Assembly (NCBI GenBank): GCA_022749755.1
Contig: CM040447.1
Coordinates: 3,494,545-3,558,544 of the forward strand
Source of the DNA: Azadirachta indica
Taxonomy: Eukaryota > Streptophyta > Magnoliopsida > Sapindales > Meliaceae
DNA length: 64,000 nt
Reading direction: 5' to 3'
Within the stretch, counting starts at the first letter, position 1; each line of letters starts with the position of its first letter. The notes under the pieces are model-generated. The model had not been told where the DNA came from. It worked only from the letters and a program-made list of their open reading frames with translations, and did no database searches. Position numbers and translations under genes: made by a program. Shown here one piece after another: positions 33,469 to 45,780 of this stretch.

Positions 33469-36064
33469 AATAGTTTGTGTTAATCCATAATGTAAACTTG
33501 AAAGAAATTCACAAGAGAATAATATTAACTTTATGCATTGAAGATTTTTCACAAGTATGAGTAACAATTTATGACTATCTATATAAATTCCTCTTCTCTT
33601 TTGATGACTCACGATTTTAACACGACCAACAAGTTAGTGTCATTGGCACGAAGCCACTAAGTAGATTTATAAGAATTTAAAAGTTGATTGTACACCCAAG
33701 TTGAGTGAATAAAAAAGTAAATAAGCTGACAAACCTACCAATGCATTGAAGAAATATACCAATAGCAACATTTTTTTTCCAATTGTACGCATTCTATATT
33801 ATGCATTTCATATTTCCTTTTCTTAAAAATTAATTATATTTTTTGTTTGATTAATATATAATGATTTTCATATCATTAAACAACTTACATTGAATTTTAA
33901 AATATTTAAATAGGAGATTAGATTTGAATTCAATCAAACCAAAGAAATGATGGAGTTAGACAATATAACATTGAAAATTATACAATTGATTTCATTTGTC
34001 ATTCTATTTCTAAAAATATTAAAATATGAATACAAGAAGTTGGTTTTTATCCTTAGTACTTTTGATATACGAAAATATATCTAATATAATATTCGAAAAT
34101 TGAATTCATATTTAAAAATAGTAAAGATATACTGGATATAATATTTATAAATAGTAAAAACTATTACATGCTTTTAGTATCTACTTGTTAAAATAGGATG
34201 GTATATACATACTTAAACACTACCCTTGAAATAATATTCTTCAAAATTTATTTTGGAAGGATTGTATAACTTAAAGTTATTCAAGCCGTACTATTGCAAT
34301 AAACAGCTGAAATGTTATTAAGTGTTTAACTCTAATTCTAAGTATTTGGTAAATAGCATAGTTTTTCATTACTGCTTCCTGGACAAAGATTCCAATCTTC
34401 CAAAAGCCAAAAAGCATGAAGTCTTTATCAATCCACCCTCATAAAATTATAATTTTATATGTAAAATATTACTAATGAGGGAAGAACCGTCAACTCAACA
34501 AACATAACAATTTCAATTTTGCAAATATAAATTGTAATTTTCTCAAAATTGTAAAAAAATTTGACTTTTAAGTTTGAAATAGAGTTGGTATAAATTTGGT
34601 CCTGCAAATTTCACCTACCAGGCTTTTAAATTTGCGCTAAACCAAATTAGGTGGATCAAACAAGATAAACCAAATGTCTAATTTCTAGAAAGTTTGAATT
34701 TTATGTCCATTAATAAGTACAACTAGCTTTTCTAACTTTTCTCTATAAAATATTTCATAAAAAGACTTGCAAATTTGAAAAATTTTATTACACATTTTAG
34801 AAGTGCATTCAAAGCATTTTCAACTTGCCATTCACTCCATTTTCAATACACTTTACTTTTAAACTTGCATCTCAACTTTTTGGGAGATTTATTGAAAGTT
34901 TTTATTGAGCAATTAAATCTTGATCAAATTCATTCTCTGAATATTAATTGTATGAGTATCAAAGAGTGTGCAGTCTCTTGCTAAGTGTAAGTGACACTTG
35001 TTGAAAGTCACTTTCTATAAGATCTAAGGGACAATTGTTCAAAACTTTTGCAGTAAGGTTTAAGTGGAAGTCGAAATTCACTTTTTCAATAGAGATTTAT
35101 TTGACACTTGAACCTCGATCAGAGGTCTTTGAGGATTGAAGATGGAATTTAATAAATTCGTCAACGTGGTTAGCTTGGAAACGTGGACGTTGGCCAAAGT
35201 ATATTGAACAATGTAAAATATTGTGTTTCATATCTTTGTATCTCTATCTCTTTGTTTATAATTGTACTTGTAGTTGTTAAAGCATTTGATTATATCCTTA
35301 GAGCCTAATTTGTTATTATTTAAATATTGAGCATTATAATAGTGTGCTACATTTATTATATTACCAAATAGAGGATTTGCATCTTCTAATATTGAACTTG
35401 GGATGTATGTTAGTTTCTTGAATTAAAGAACACCCAATCCACTCCCTCTTGGGTAGCCTTGTATGTTTCATTACCGTCATTGAATATACAAAAAATTAAA
35501 TAAATAAAATATAATAAATACTAAGAATTTTAAATAGATTCATTTACTTTTGGAAGTTTATAGGTTCAACTAAAAAATGCAATAAAATTTAAAAATTTCA
35601 GGAGGTGTTTTAAAAAGTACGATTCTATGACAAAAAAAGTGGGGTATCTCCACCTATAACTATTCCCCAAACAAATTAAAAGGCCAAACTAAAGAAATGC
35701 ATTTAAAACATGTGAGAAATATTCACTACTTTTAGTGTTCAACGAAGCAACTTTATTTATTCCTAGTTGCTCACTTTATTGGGAAAGAAAAATAAAATGT
35801 TAATCTTTATTTCAACTTGAATTTGAAATAATATAGTTTCGAGAGGTTAGGTCATAGAGAATTATTAAATATTAGGTTAGTGAAAATAAAAATCCTAAAT
35901 CCAATCCTTAACCACAAGGTTTAAATTCAATGCATTTAATTATTAAAATAAGTAACCTATAATATTTTTAACTTCAAATAAACAAGCTTAATAAAAATAT
36001 CATGTACCATGTTCTTAATACGTTTTGAAATCATAAAACACTAATATACCATAATATAAAAGAT
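33469..36064 (+). repeat. Cluster unit flank, C to D
   Basis: Collinear with 55,352-57,960 in particular, including small shared differences such as 'tgaataaaaaagtaaata', 'ctgcttcctggacaaag' and 'cttgcatctcaactttttggg'. This marks the C-D and G-H pairs as products of one larger duplication. No gene. Confidence 0.85.
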
Positions 36065-36148
36065 ATGTTCCAAAACTTTACATTTCATACGAAAAACGAT
36101 CCCTCGAAAAACTCTAGTGACAAAACATGTACACACGGCTTGGTCGAT

Positions 36149-36516
36149 ATGGAGATCCATTCTTTCAAGACATGCAGTTTGCTTTTTAGTGTATTTGTTA
36201 GGCTCTCATCAATTCTCATGGTAGCTAAAGATCTTATTCCTTTACCTCTACTACCAAAGGAAACTCATGATTTTCTTGAGTATTGCGAATCTAAGTTAAG
36301 ATAAGAATGTGACAAGGCTATCAAAGCGAGTGTATACAAGCATTATAACCTATCTGCAGAATGTTGCCAGCAACTTATAACTGAAGGATGGACTTGCCAC
36401 GATAAGCTTGTACACGTAATTGCACCATCTACCCCGAGAAAAATTTTGCGAATCTTCTTGCTAGGAGTAGCCATGTTTGGCATGAGTGTCTTATTCATTC
36501 TCCAGTAAAATGTTAA
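36149..36516 (+). pseudogene. ECA1/DD11-like pseudogene, copy D
   Basis: Starts MEIHSFKTCSLLFSVFVRLS and stays open to LEYCESKLR, where a TAA replaces Pro. A one-base deletion in 'ccat-ctacc' shifts the frame before PEKNF. The CC pair (AECCQQL) and W-x-CHDKL remain. It ends TGTTAA rather than CATTAA. The single-base deletion and the TGTTAA ending are shared with copy H at 58,036. Confidence 0.9.
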
Positions 36517-36920
36517 GTAGTTTGCTTTAATCCATAATGTAAACTTTAAAGAAATTCAGAAGAGAATAATATTAACTTTATGCATTGACGATTTTTCAAA
36601 GGTATGAGTAACAGTTTATGACTATTCATATAGATTCTTTTTCTCTTTTGATGACTTGCGATTTCAACATGTCAATGCTTTATCTAATAAAGTTTTGTTG
36701 TCTTTAAAACTTGCGACCAATAAGTTAATGCCACTGGTTTTAAGCTCCAAGCTTGAGGATTCCATTACTTCAACTCCAAGTGAACTTTTTGATGTTACTT
36801 AAACCTTACACTAAAAAGACTTGATCGGGTGTTTCTTCAACCATTACAAAACAAGTGACATATAGGTGTCATTCAAATCTCATAATTCAAGAATGTTTCC
36901 CTCACACTCACACACAAATA
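36517..36920 (+). repeat. Flank after copy D
   Basis: Collinear with 58,404-58,836 and 50,897-51,402. Contains 'taagctcc-agcttgaggattcc' and 'cttgatcgggtg'. No gene. Confidence 0.8.
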
Positions 36921-37220
36921 GGGAAAATACCAATTTTCTTTCAAATTTCTTTCAATTTTACCACTTACCTCCCTATTGTTTCAAAATTACACTTAATCTC
37001 CCTGCCCTCAAAATTTGGCTCTTAATTGTTAGTAGTTTTAGCTATTTGACAAATTTACCCTTAATTAAACTAATATTTCCCTTTATTTTTTCTATTTCTT
37101 TTTCTTTTTCATCTAGTTTCTTTCTCCACCTCTTGCAAAGCAATTCTATATTTGTTCTTTCATTTTCTAATTTCTTTTTTTTTCCATCTCTTGCAGTAAT
37201 TTATATTTTTTTCATTTTTT
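36921..37220. mobile_element. Left half of a hairpin MITE (truncated)
   Basis: Matches the left arm of the complete copies at 51,403-52,178 and 58,837-59,610, beginning GGGAAAATACCAATTTTC. The right arm is missing. The break lies in a run of T (TTTTTTGACA), joining directly to sequence that in the other copies lies about 1.4-1.9 kb farther on. Confidence 0.75.
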
Positions 37221-39261
37221 GACAATCAAGAATGTATTTGCAAAATTTTCATATATTTTCCTTTTTAGCATTGTCAAAAATAGTAATAAAAAAAAATATT
37301 TTCATGAAGTTCATCCACAATATTTATTATCAAGAAAATACATCCAACATGAAAGAGAAAGCGAAAGAGCACTTCTCCACACAATCACCGTTTTTCATCA
37401 ATATACTCTTCTCCCCCCATTTTCTTTTATTCATAGGCTCAACACAATATGGATAATTCAAAACAATACAATGCACAAATGAAAATACACTCCAGTATTA
37501 ATACTTTTTCCCTTAATAAATTGTATATTATATAAATTTTCAAAATAACAAAAGCTCTTTAGTCAATAGTACAAATCATCTAAACAATGATGCATATTGA
37601 ATAAGTATAAGAAGTGAGTCAAACTATTAAATGTTTTTCAAAGCACAATACAAGCAAATGAAAGTGCATGCTAAAATGACATTTTTCTATAATCGAACCT
37701 TTAATGGTTTAGATTCATAAGCTTGCTTCCACTAGTTTTTCAGTCATTTATCCTTTTTTAAAGCATCTTTTGCTTTTCTTGATGATCTCCATACAATATG
37801 TGGGCAAAAAAACCTTCAATTTTTGGTTGGCCACATTGAGCATTTCCATAGATCACATCCTGTCTTTGTTGCTTTGTTTCTACTCTATTTTCTGACCACT
37901 CATGGTTCATGGAGTTATATTTTTCTATGAAAATGTCCAAATTTAGTACTAAAAACTTCAATCAACTCCTTACTTTTAGAGATCTCTATCCATATCCTAT
38001 TTGCACTATTTTCGATAATTGATTATTTCCCGAAAAAATCAGAATTCTAGCTTATTACATGGGATGTTATGACATCTGTGGATTAATCCTTGCATATCTA
38101 CTTGTAACAACGTCCGAATTGGGTTCTGTGAAATTCTTAAAAACTAGACAACTGTAACTTCCTATCCATATGTTATTTGCCTCATAAAACAGTACCATTT
38201 AGTCTTAAAATTTCCTGAAAGTTGGCTGCCAGTTCTTAAAATGTGGAAGTAGGCACTTTCACTTCTTAATGCCAAACCATCCATTATTGATTCTAGATAA
38301 TTAATTTTTGGCTTAAATGAAATTGAAATATTATTCATAAAGTGATCAAATTTCATTTCGTAGCCATTTTTACATGATGAATTATGAACGCATGAATTGA
38401 ATGGAAATATAGTACATGTCAAGCAACTCAAACAAGCATCAACCATATGTCAAGGAAAAAAAAAAAGGTGTTTTGCACAAATTAATCCAATTATGTATAT
38501 TTCAAGTAAAACTTATCTATCAACTAAAAAGACCACAAGACAAAAAAAAAAAAAAGGATGAGCTAAGAGTTTTATACCAATTTTTTGCTTATACATAATC
38601 CTTTTCATTTTCTCCAAGAGTAAAATGCTTCCCTTTTGCATTTGGGAAGCTAGCAAATTTTTGAGTTTTCAACTAGTCTTTCATCTTCATCAAGGAACCA
38701 CTCATCATTTCTTAATTTTGGTACCTACAAAATTGTTTTAGTTTGCATTTTGGTACCCAAAAGGCTTTGGTTCCTTGAAGGTCAATTTTGGTTGCTTAAC
38801 TCACACCATGTTAATACAATGCATATTTTTCTTGATGGTCCAAGTATAACTTAAGTGTCCAAAAATGATGCAATGGTTACAAGTGGTGTTCACTTGAATT
38901 TTTTGAGAGGGTTTCACAAAATAATTTTATAAAACTTTTGTTTGGCATAGGATTTGTATCCAATACCACCTTTGTCAAAAACATATCTTTGAGAGCCAAA
39001 TAACTTTTCAGATATTGTATATGCTTAAATGTGCATGGCCAATGCATGAAAAAGAGACCAACTGAGTGACTCACTTTGAGTTGACTTGGTCATATTGCAT
39101 GGCACATGCTAGAAGATGACTCACTCTTGTTAACTATCAATAATTTAATCATTATCCACTTCCTAATTGTAGTGGTAGTTTCTATTCTATTTGATGTTTT
39201 GTATTTCTTTGTTGTATTTAAAAAGCCACAAGCTAAGGAATAAAGATGTGTAGAAACTTAT
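37221..39261. repeat. Duplicated non-coding segment Z, copy 1
   Basis: Collinear with 60,987-63,040, and partly with 53,600-54,241 and 63,728-64,000. Two minus-strand frames (38,877-39,074 here and 62,639-62,824 in the second copy) are similar only because the DNA is similar. Neither shows a known motif. Ends at the junction with a gypsy fragment. Confidence 0.8.
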
Positions 39262-40890
39262 TTGGAAAACACAGACACAGACAAGAAATAACTATCGACT
39301 TGGGTATTTCATGTTGACGGCTCATCAAATGTTCGAGGAAGTAGTGCTGAAGTGGTGCTAACCAACTTGAAAAAGGATGAAACTATTGTACTTTGAGATT
39401 TCTTTTCAAAGCCTCAAATAATGAGGCCAAGTACGAAGCTTTGATTGTAGGATAAAGTTGGCAAAACATTTGGGGGCTATAAAATTAAAAATCAAGATTG
39501 ACTCATTAATCATGAATCAAGTAAATGGGATTTACCAATCCAAAAGGGAGAACATGCAAGCATATATACAAAAGGTTAAGGAGTGGGTTAGTAGATTTAA
39601 GACAATAGAGATTGAGCAAATACCACGAGAATAAAACTCGCTAACAGATGTGTTAGCCAGAATTACGACGACAGAAACTAGTGCCTAGAGTTTCATCCCT
39701 GTAGAACACTTGAAGGTTCCCAGTATCTCCCAAACAGACTCTATAGAAGTTGCCTAGTAGCATTGGAGAGAACACGGATGGATGACATTCGATTATATTT
39801 GTAGAAGGGAAATATGCGGGCTAACAAGTTAGAAGCTGATAAGCTAAGGTATAAGGCATCGCGGTACACTTTGATTGACAAGGTTTTACACTGTCATGGA
39901 TTCTTTCTTCCCTATTTTAAGTGCATAGGGATTAAGGGTATGAAGAACATCCTAAAAGAACTCTATGAAAGAATTTGTAGAGACAATTTGGGGGGAAGAA
40001 CATTAGCCCAAAAAGCATTACAGCAATGATACTATTAGCCCACTATGAGGAAGAATGCAAGGGAATTCATAAGGATATTTGAGCGGTACTAGAAGACTGC
40101 AACTATATCGAGATAGCCTTTTCTTTTATGTAACGAGGAGTGGATTTAATCGAACAACTACCGAAAGAGAAAGGACAAGTCAAATACACCATAGTGGTAG
40201 TTGATTATTTCACCAAATTGGCCAAAGCAAAACCATTATCCTCTATCACGGAAGCAAAAATGACAGAGTTCATTTGGAAAATCGTCATTTGCCAATTCAG
40301 AATACCCTATACCATTATTATCGACAACGGCAAGTAGTTTGACAACGCTAGATTTTGAATCTTTTGTGAAAATTTAGGGATTGATCACCGATTTTCCTCC
40401 CAGCGCATCTAAAGGCCAACGGACAAGTCAAAGTAGTCAATAAGATTATAAAGCACTGCCTCAAGACGAAGTTAGAAAGAAGAAAAGAGGTGTAGGCAGA
40501 AGAATATAGGTGCTGTGGGCATACAGGACAACGCTATGATGTTCTACAGGAGAAACATCATTTGCAATGGCTTTCGGTAATGAAGTAGTTGTCCCAGTAG
40601 AAATAGGCTCATTAATATTCAGGACTCAATCCTTTAACAAAGAAGAAAACAATCTTGCCATGGCAGAGAGATTGGACATTGTACAGGAGGTCATAGACCA
40701 AGTACAGGTATGAGCAGCAATCCACAGATACTAAGTAGAACAATACTACAATAAGACTATAAAGGAAAAAAGGTTCTGAGATAGAGATTTGGTGTTGAGG
40801 TGAGTTATGCTAAACATGTAAGAGCCCAAGAATGGATGTCTTGATCACAATTGGGAGGGCCCGTACAGATTGACTTAATATACTCGCCCA
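39262..40890 (+). mobile_element. Tat-type gypsy fragment (aRNH-integrase)
   Basis: Collinear with 25,298-26,890 of the larger element. It carries WVFHVDGSSN (39,301-39,330), the zinc-binding and core integrase regions (VDLIEQLPKEKGQVKYTIVV, VDYFTKLAKAKPLSSITEAK, TIIIDNGK), and the YNKTIKEKR end. It is better preserved at several positions, for example Asp-Asn-Gly-Lys rather than Asp-Asn-Asp-Lys. It lacks LTRs and everything before RNase H. Confidence 0.85.
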
Positions 40891-41614
40891 ACACATTAGT
40901 TTATGTGAATATAGTTTTTTGAGCAATATTTTTTCAAAATTCAAAAATAATATTAATCACTTCATTCAATATGAGAAAGTTTTGAGAAAATATTGCAAAA
41001 AACCAAACAATAAGGAAAAAAAAATAGGAGCAAGAAGAAGAAGTCAGTATAGAGAGCTAGTGAAGCTCGCTTCTATAGTGAGACTCGATTCCCATGCTAC
41101 TTGAAAAGTCTTTTCCTACAGGGGACATACAAATCAAACAAGAGCAAGAAAAAAAAATAAAAGAACGAGAGACTTACATCAACCCGAACAATAGTTTTGG
41201 TGTGTGCTTGTTTTTCCTTTATGGTACAAATCCAAATGAGCATATCTGCAACAATCTGCTACGTAATCTGAACCTAGAAACATGAAACAAGAATAGACAA
41301 CAATAAAATGAAAAATCAACAACCATAACAATAACATTTTAGCCAGATCTGATGTTGTCTATAGTCCCTGACTCTAGATCTGTAATGATAGCGCATTGGG
41401 TGAATTCGTTGTAGATATTCAGATATTCAAGCTTTAAATCAGTGATTAAGTTTCACATTTAATCAATTAAAAGTGGCAAAATGGTTAGGGATTGAATGGA
41501 GGCTGACAATTTCTTGGTTTGGGTTTGAGTTAAGGTAAGATGATTTATGAAGTGATAAGTGAGACGTAGAATTTGCTATTTGGAAAAAAATTTAATTTGC
41601 GTTGTGTGGGAAAA

Positions 41615-41640
41615 GTTGGAGCCAAATATTTGGCTCCAAC
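41615..41640. repeat. Perfect 26-base palindrome
   Basis: GTTGGAGCCAAAT followed immediately by its exact reverse complement, with no spacer. Confidence 0.95.
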
Positions 41641-42110
41641 AAAACGACATCATTTTTATTTTTATTTTTTAATTTTAATTTAAATTAATAAAAAAAAATG
41701 ACAATTACTCCTAAAACAAGGTTGTTTCATCAATTTTTCACGTGCAAAAACAACATCGTTTTGTTGGGTAAGACTTTAAGAATTACAAATTAATGACACT
41801 CAGTGTTTGGTGTCAACAAATATTGATACAATTCTATCATTCGCATAAATAATTGCATTTTGTCTGCTTGGCTTGACACTAAACTCAAAGTATCAAGACC
41901 CAGGTATCAGTGATGGCCAAATTTCTAGTTGTGATTGTTTGGGTGGTAGTTGTTTAATGGCATATGAGAGTGTTTGGACTCGCTTGTCACAAGAAGAAGC
42001 AGAAGCAATGATGGTGAGCAGTGACGGAGAGCAATAATTGGAGTTTGGAGGAGAGGAGGTGACAACTGAAAATTGAAAAAGGAGGACTTAGGTTTAGGGT
42101 TGTGACAAAC

Positions 42111-42135
42111 ATATATATATATATATATATATATA
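42111..42135. repeat. (AT)n microsatellite
   Basis: Alternating AT run of about 25 bases. Confidence 0.95.
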
Positions 42136-42949
42136 GATATTTATAGATTATTAACATTAGGATCTTTGTACATTTAAAGAATATCATATTTGGTTAAACA
42201 CCATAACAATATAATAAATTAACTATCAGCATTACTACATTAGAGACTTGTTTGTTATAAAAACTATAATTATTTTTATTTATCATAATATAAAGATTGA
42301 TACAATATTTTTACTTAAATAAATATTATAATTTAATAAATTATTTTAACAATGTAATACATTATTTAATTACTGTTTTAATAATTTAATAGCATAAATG
42401 TTATGTTACCGTAATGTAATAAATTTCTATTAACAATGTTTTCATTAAAAGTTTAATTATGGTATTTTAATATAATAACTAACGATTAGTAATTTCATAT
42501 CAATATTAATAATTTGAAAGTTATCACATTTCGAAATTTTATACTAAAATTAAATTTAAATACAAATGTAACAGCTAACAAATATAAAATTTCATTAATA
42601 ATAAAGTAAGTGTATTCTAATAGTTAAAAAAATCAAAAAAGGGAACATGTTGAAATATTTGTGGTCAAATATATAAGGCCGTTTTATAGGCTAATAATTA
42701 TGTATTTTAATATATGATTGTTCAATTAATTTCTATAGATAATAACAATAATTGGTAGACAAATTTCAATACAAATTTGCATGTCCTTCTTAGTCACATT
42801 TTGTACTAAATTTCAATTAAATATACAAATTAGTTCAATTAATTATATTTGATCATTATTTGTCCTAAATTATTTTGTATTAAGTTAACAACATAATTAT
42901 TATTATATTATTGTACATATAATAATTTTTAAAATTTTGAGAATGCTTT

Positions 42950-43286
42950 TATCGGCGACAAAAGTTTTGTCACTAAAAATGCATTCAGCGATGACAAAAG
43001 TCGTCGCCAAAAGCATCTCAAATTTTGTTGCTTAAAATATCTTTAGCAACAATGATGATGCGTCGCAAAATATAAATTTCGTGACATGTTGCCAAAGAAA
43101 GAAATAACGACAACACGTGTTGTTGCTAAAAGTTTCAATTTTAGCGACAACATTTGTTGCCGCCAAAAGTAATCCTCTTGTTGCCATGCATTTGGCGCCA
43201 ATACTATTGGCAACAACCACATGTGTCATTGCTAATAGTACATCGTTAGCAACAACTTAGTTGTTCCTAATCGTACATCTTTAGTG
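42950..43286. repeat. Array of short palindromic GCGACAAC-type repeats, transposon end
   Basis: Six or more imperfect palindromes of 20-30 bases follow each other at about 35-60 base intervals: 'gcgacaaaagttttgtcac', 'gatgacaaaagtcgtcgcc', 'cgacaacacgtgttgttg', 'gcgacaacatttgttgccgc' and later variants. Such motifs are usual in the subterminal part of plant CACTA and related DNA transposons. The string TTTAGTG at 43,280-43,286 could be a decayed CACTA end. Directly after it the cluster unit resumes (CATGTGAGAGG). Confidence 0.55.
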
Positions 43287-43510
43287 ATGCATGTGAGAGG
43301 CATTCACTACTTTTAGAGTTTAACAAGGCAACTTTGTTTATTTTTAATTGGTTACTTCACTAGAAAAGAAAAATAAAATGTTAATCTCTATTTCTAGGTG
43401 AATTGGATAATAATATAGTTTGGAGACCTTAGGTCATAAAGAGTTATTATATAAAAGAGCATGTTCCAAAACTATATTTCATTTGAAGAACTATCCCTTG
43501 CACAAAGAGC
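43287..43510 (+). repeat. Promoter-proximal part of cluster unit before copy E
   Basis: Picks up the unit in mid-flank at 'catgtgagaggcattcactac' and runs to the gene, with the TATA sequence ATTATATAAAAG at about 43,446-43,457. It closely follows 29,890-30,113. Confidence 0.85.
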
Positions 43511-43830
43511 ATGGTAGGCATGGAGATTCAATCTTTCAAGATATTTATTTTGCTTTTAGTGTCATGCTCTCATCAATTCTTGTTGCAACTAAAGATCTTG
43601 TGAGTTTACCTCTACTACAATAGAAAACTGACAATTTTCTTAAGCATTGTGAAACTAAGTTAAAACTAGTATGTAGCCAGGCTATCGAACCAAGTGCATG
43701 CATGCATTATGAACTATCTAGTGAATTTAGCTAGCAACTTATAGCTAAAGGATGAGCTTGCCACAGTAAGCTTGCTAGGAGTGGTCATGTTTGGCATGAA
43801 TGTCTAATTCATTCTCCAACAAAACATTAA
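43511..43830 (+). pseudogene. ECA1/DD11-like pseudogene, copy E
   Basis: Starts MVGMEIQSFK. One T lost in the run coding for LLFS shifts the frame. The original frame resumes as FSVMLSSILVATKDLVSLPL and meets the same CAATAG stop as copy B. Further stops occur after GEFS (TAG) and in place of Trp (TGA). It has the same 51-base deletion as B, and ends HECLIHSPTKH. Loss of several Cys codons (GEFS) adds to the damage. Confidence 0.9.
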
Positions 43831-43937
43831 ATAGTTTACTTTAGTCCATAATGTAACAAACTTGAATGAAATTCAGAAGAGTATATTATTAACTTTACGC
43901 ATTGAATATTTTTCACAAGTTTGAGTAATAATCAATA
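43831..43937 (+). repeat. Cluster unit flank after E, up to the MULE insertion
   Basis: Collinear with 30,435-30,540. The last nine bases (taatcaata, 43,929-43,937) are duplicated on the far side of the insertion. Confidence 0.85.
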
Positions 43938-45780
43938 GGAATATTGACATTTTTTCTCCTGATGTTTGGCCTAATAAGCAAATACCCCCTAATGTTTGAG
44001 AAAAGATAGATACTCCCCTGACTTTTGGATAAATAGCCAAATACCCTCTTGAACTTTTATTTCTGTTAGTTGGCCTGTTACTTTATTATCATTTGTGTTG
44101 CTCATCTTTTATGTAATAATAGTTTAATATATATTTTATTTTAAATATAACACTTTACTCCCTATTTTAATATTTTTTACTATATAAGTTTTTTAAATAT
44201 AACAATTTAGTCCATATTTATATTTTTTATAATATATTCAAAACTAAATACATTTTTAATTTGTTATTTCAATAGAAAATTTGAAAACTAAAGTATTATT
44301 AAACAAATTTAAACAATGACTTAAATTAAACTCATATAAAAATATTTTAAACTCTTGTTAAAATATTTATATCCTTTTTCTCTTTTTTCTGCAATAAATT
44401 TGATATTTAATTATTAAAAGAATTTTGAAATATATTTTAACATTTTATTTGTATAATAATATTTTATTTAAAAGATTATATTAAATTTATTATATTTTCT
44501 TAAAACAAATTATGAGAATATAAATAAAAAAGTAAAAAAAAAATTAATATCATTTGTTAATAGAATTAGTAATTAAATATATTTTATATTCTTATTAACC
44601 AATATAATTTAATTTTAATTAAAAAATAGAAAAAGAAGGAAATTTTTGATTATTTTTATTTGTAATATATATATATATAACATGTATTTATTATTTATAT
44701 TTTTATATATTTTTGAAAAAAAAATATGATAAATTTAGCATAATTTTTTAAATAAATATATTACATGTAAAAATAAAATGTTAAAAAATATTTCAATTAA
44801 ATTTTTTAATAATTAAATATTTATTATTATAAAAGTGAAAGCCAAAAATTAGAAATATTTTACATATGAGTATGACTTATCTCATTATTTAAATTTTTTT
44901 AATAATTATATTTTTTAAAATTTTTTTTTATTAAAATAACAAATTAAAAAATTTATTTAGTCTTGAATATATTATGAAAAAATATTAAAAATATATGAAA
45001 ATATAAACGAAAATATAAACAATAAATACATGTTATATATATTACAAATAAAAATAATCAAAAATTTTCTTCTTATTCTATTTTTTAATTAAAATTAAAT
45101 TATATTGGTTAATAAGAATATAAAATATATTTAATTACTAATTTTATTAACAAATGATATTAAAATTTTTTTTTTTTACTTTTTTTATTTATATTTTCAT
45201 AATTTTTCTCAAGAAAACATAATAAATTTAATATAATCTTTTAAATAAAAATATTAATATAAAAATAAAATATTAAAATATATTTTAAAATTCTTTTAAT
45301 AATTAAATATCAAATTTATTGCAGAAAAAAAAAAAGAAAAAAAGGATATAAATATTTTAACATGAGTTTAAAATATTATAATATGAGTTTAATCTAACTA
45401 ATTGTTTAAATTCTTTTATAATATTTTAGTTTTCAACTTTTCTATTGAAATAAAAAATTAGAAATGTGTTTAGTCTTGAGTATATTATGAAAAAATATTA
45501 AATATAGACTAAATTGTTATATTTAAAAAAATTATATTGTGAAAAATATTAAAATAGGAAGTAAAATGTTATATTGAAATAAAATATATATTAATGTATT
45601 ATTATATAAAAGATGAGGAACACAAATGATAATAAACTAACAGGCCAACTAACGGAAATAAAAGTTTAGGGGGTATCTACCTATTTATCCAAATGTCAGG
45701 GGAGAATCTGTCTTTTCTTAAATATCAGGGGGGTATTTGCCTATTAAGCTAAACCTCATGGGAAAAAATGTTAATATCCC
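43938..45780. mobile_element. Non-autonomous MULE-like element with long terminal inverted repeats
   Basis: The ends are inverted repeats (GGAATATTGACATTTTTTCTCC on the left against GGGATATTAACATTTTTTCCCA on the right, reading inward). The similarity extends several hundred bases into both arms. It is flanked by a perfect 9-bp target duplication, taatcaata (43,929-43,937 and 45,781-45,789). The uninterrupted sequence of copy B's flank gives the empty site. A 9-bp duplication and long inverted repeats fit Mutator-like elements. The first 130 bases carry four spaced repeats of a 'tacccCCTgatgttt' word. No transposase frame is present. Confidence 0.85.

Larger units (their letters stand above)
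40891..42940. other. Unassigned AT-rich region, probably transposon interior
   Basis: No gene recognised. Contains the 26-base palindrome at 41,615-41,640 and an (AT)n run at 42,111-42,135. It is unlike the cluster unit on both sides and ends at the palindromic repeats, so it may be the inside of one inserted element, whose left end I could not find. Confidence 0.35.

Noticed and set aside
36866..37222. 118-codon plus-strand frame rich in Phe and Ser
   Set aside because: It lies entirely in the arm of the hairpin MITE and the T-rich string next to it. The other two MITE copies do not keep it open.
38162..38446. 94-codon minus-strand frame in segment Z
   Set aside because: The duplicate at about 61,900-62,170 has stops in the equivalent frame, so there is no sign of coding constraint.
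38877..39074. Similar minus-strand frames at 38,877-39,074 and 62,639-62,824
   Set aside because: Similarity is explained by duplication of the whole segment. The C-terminal halves diverge by frameshift and no known motif is present.
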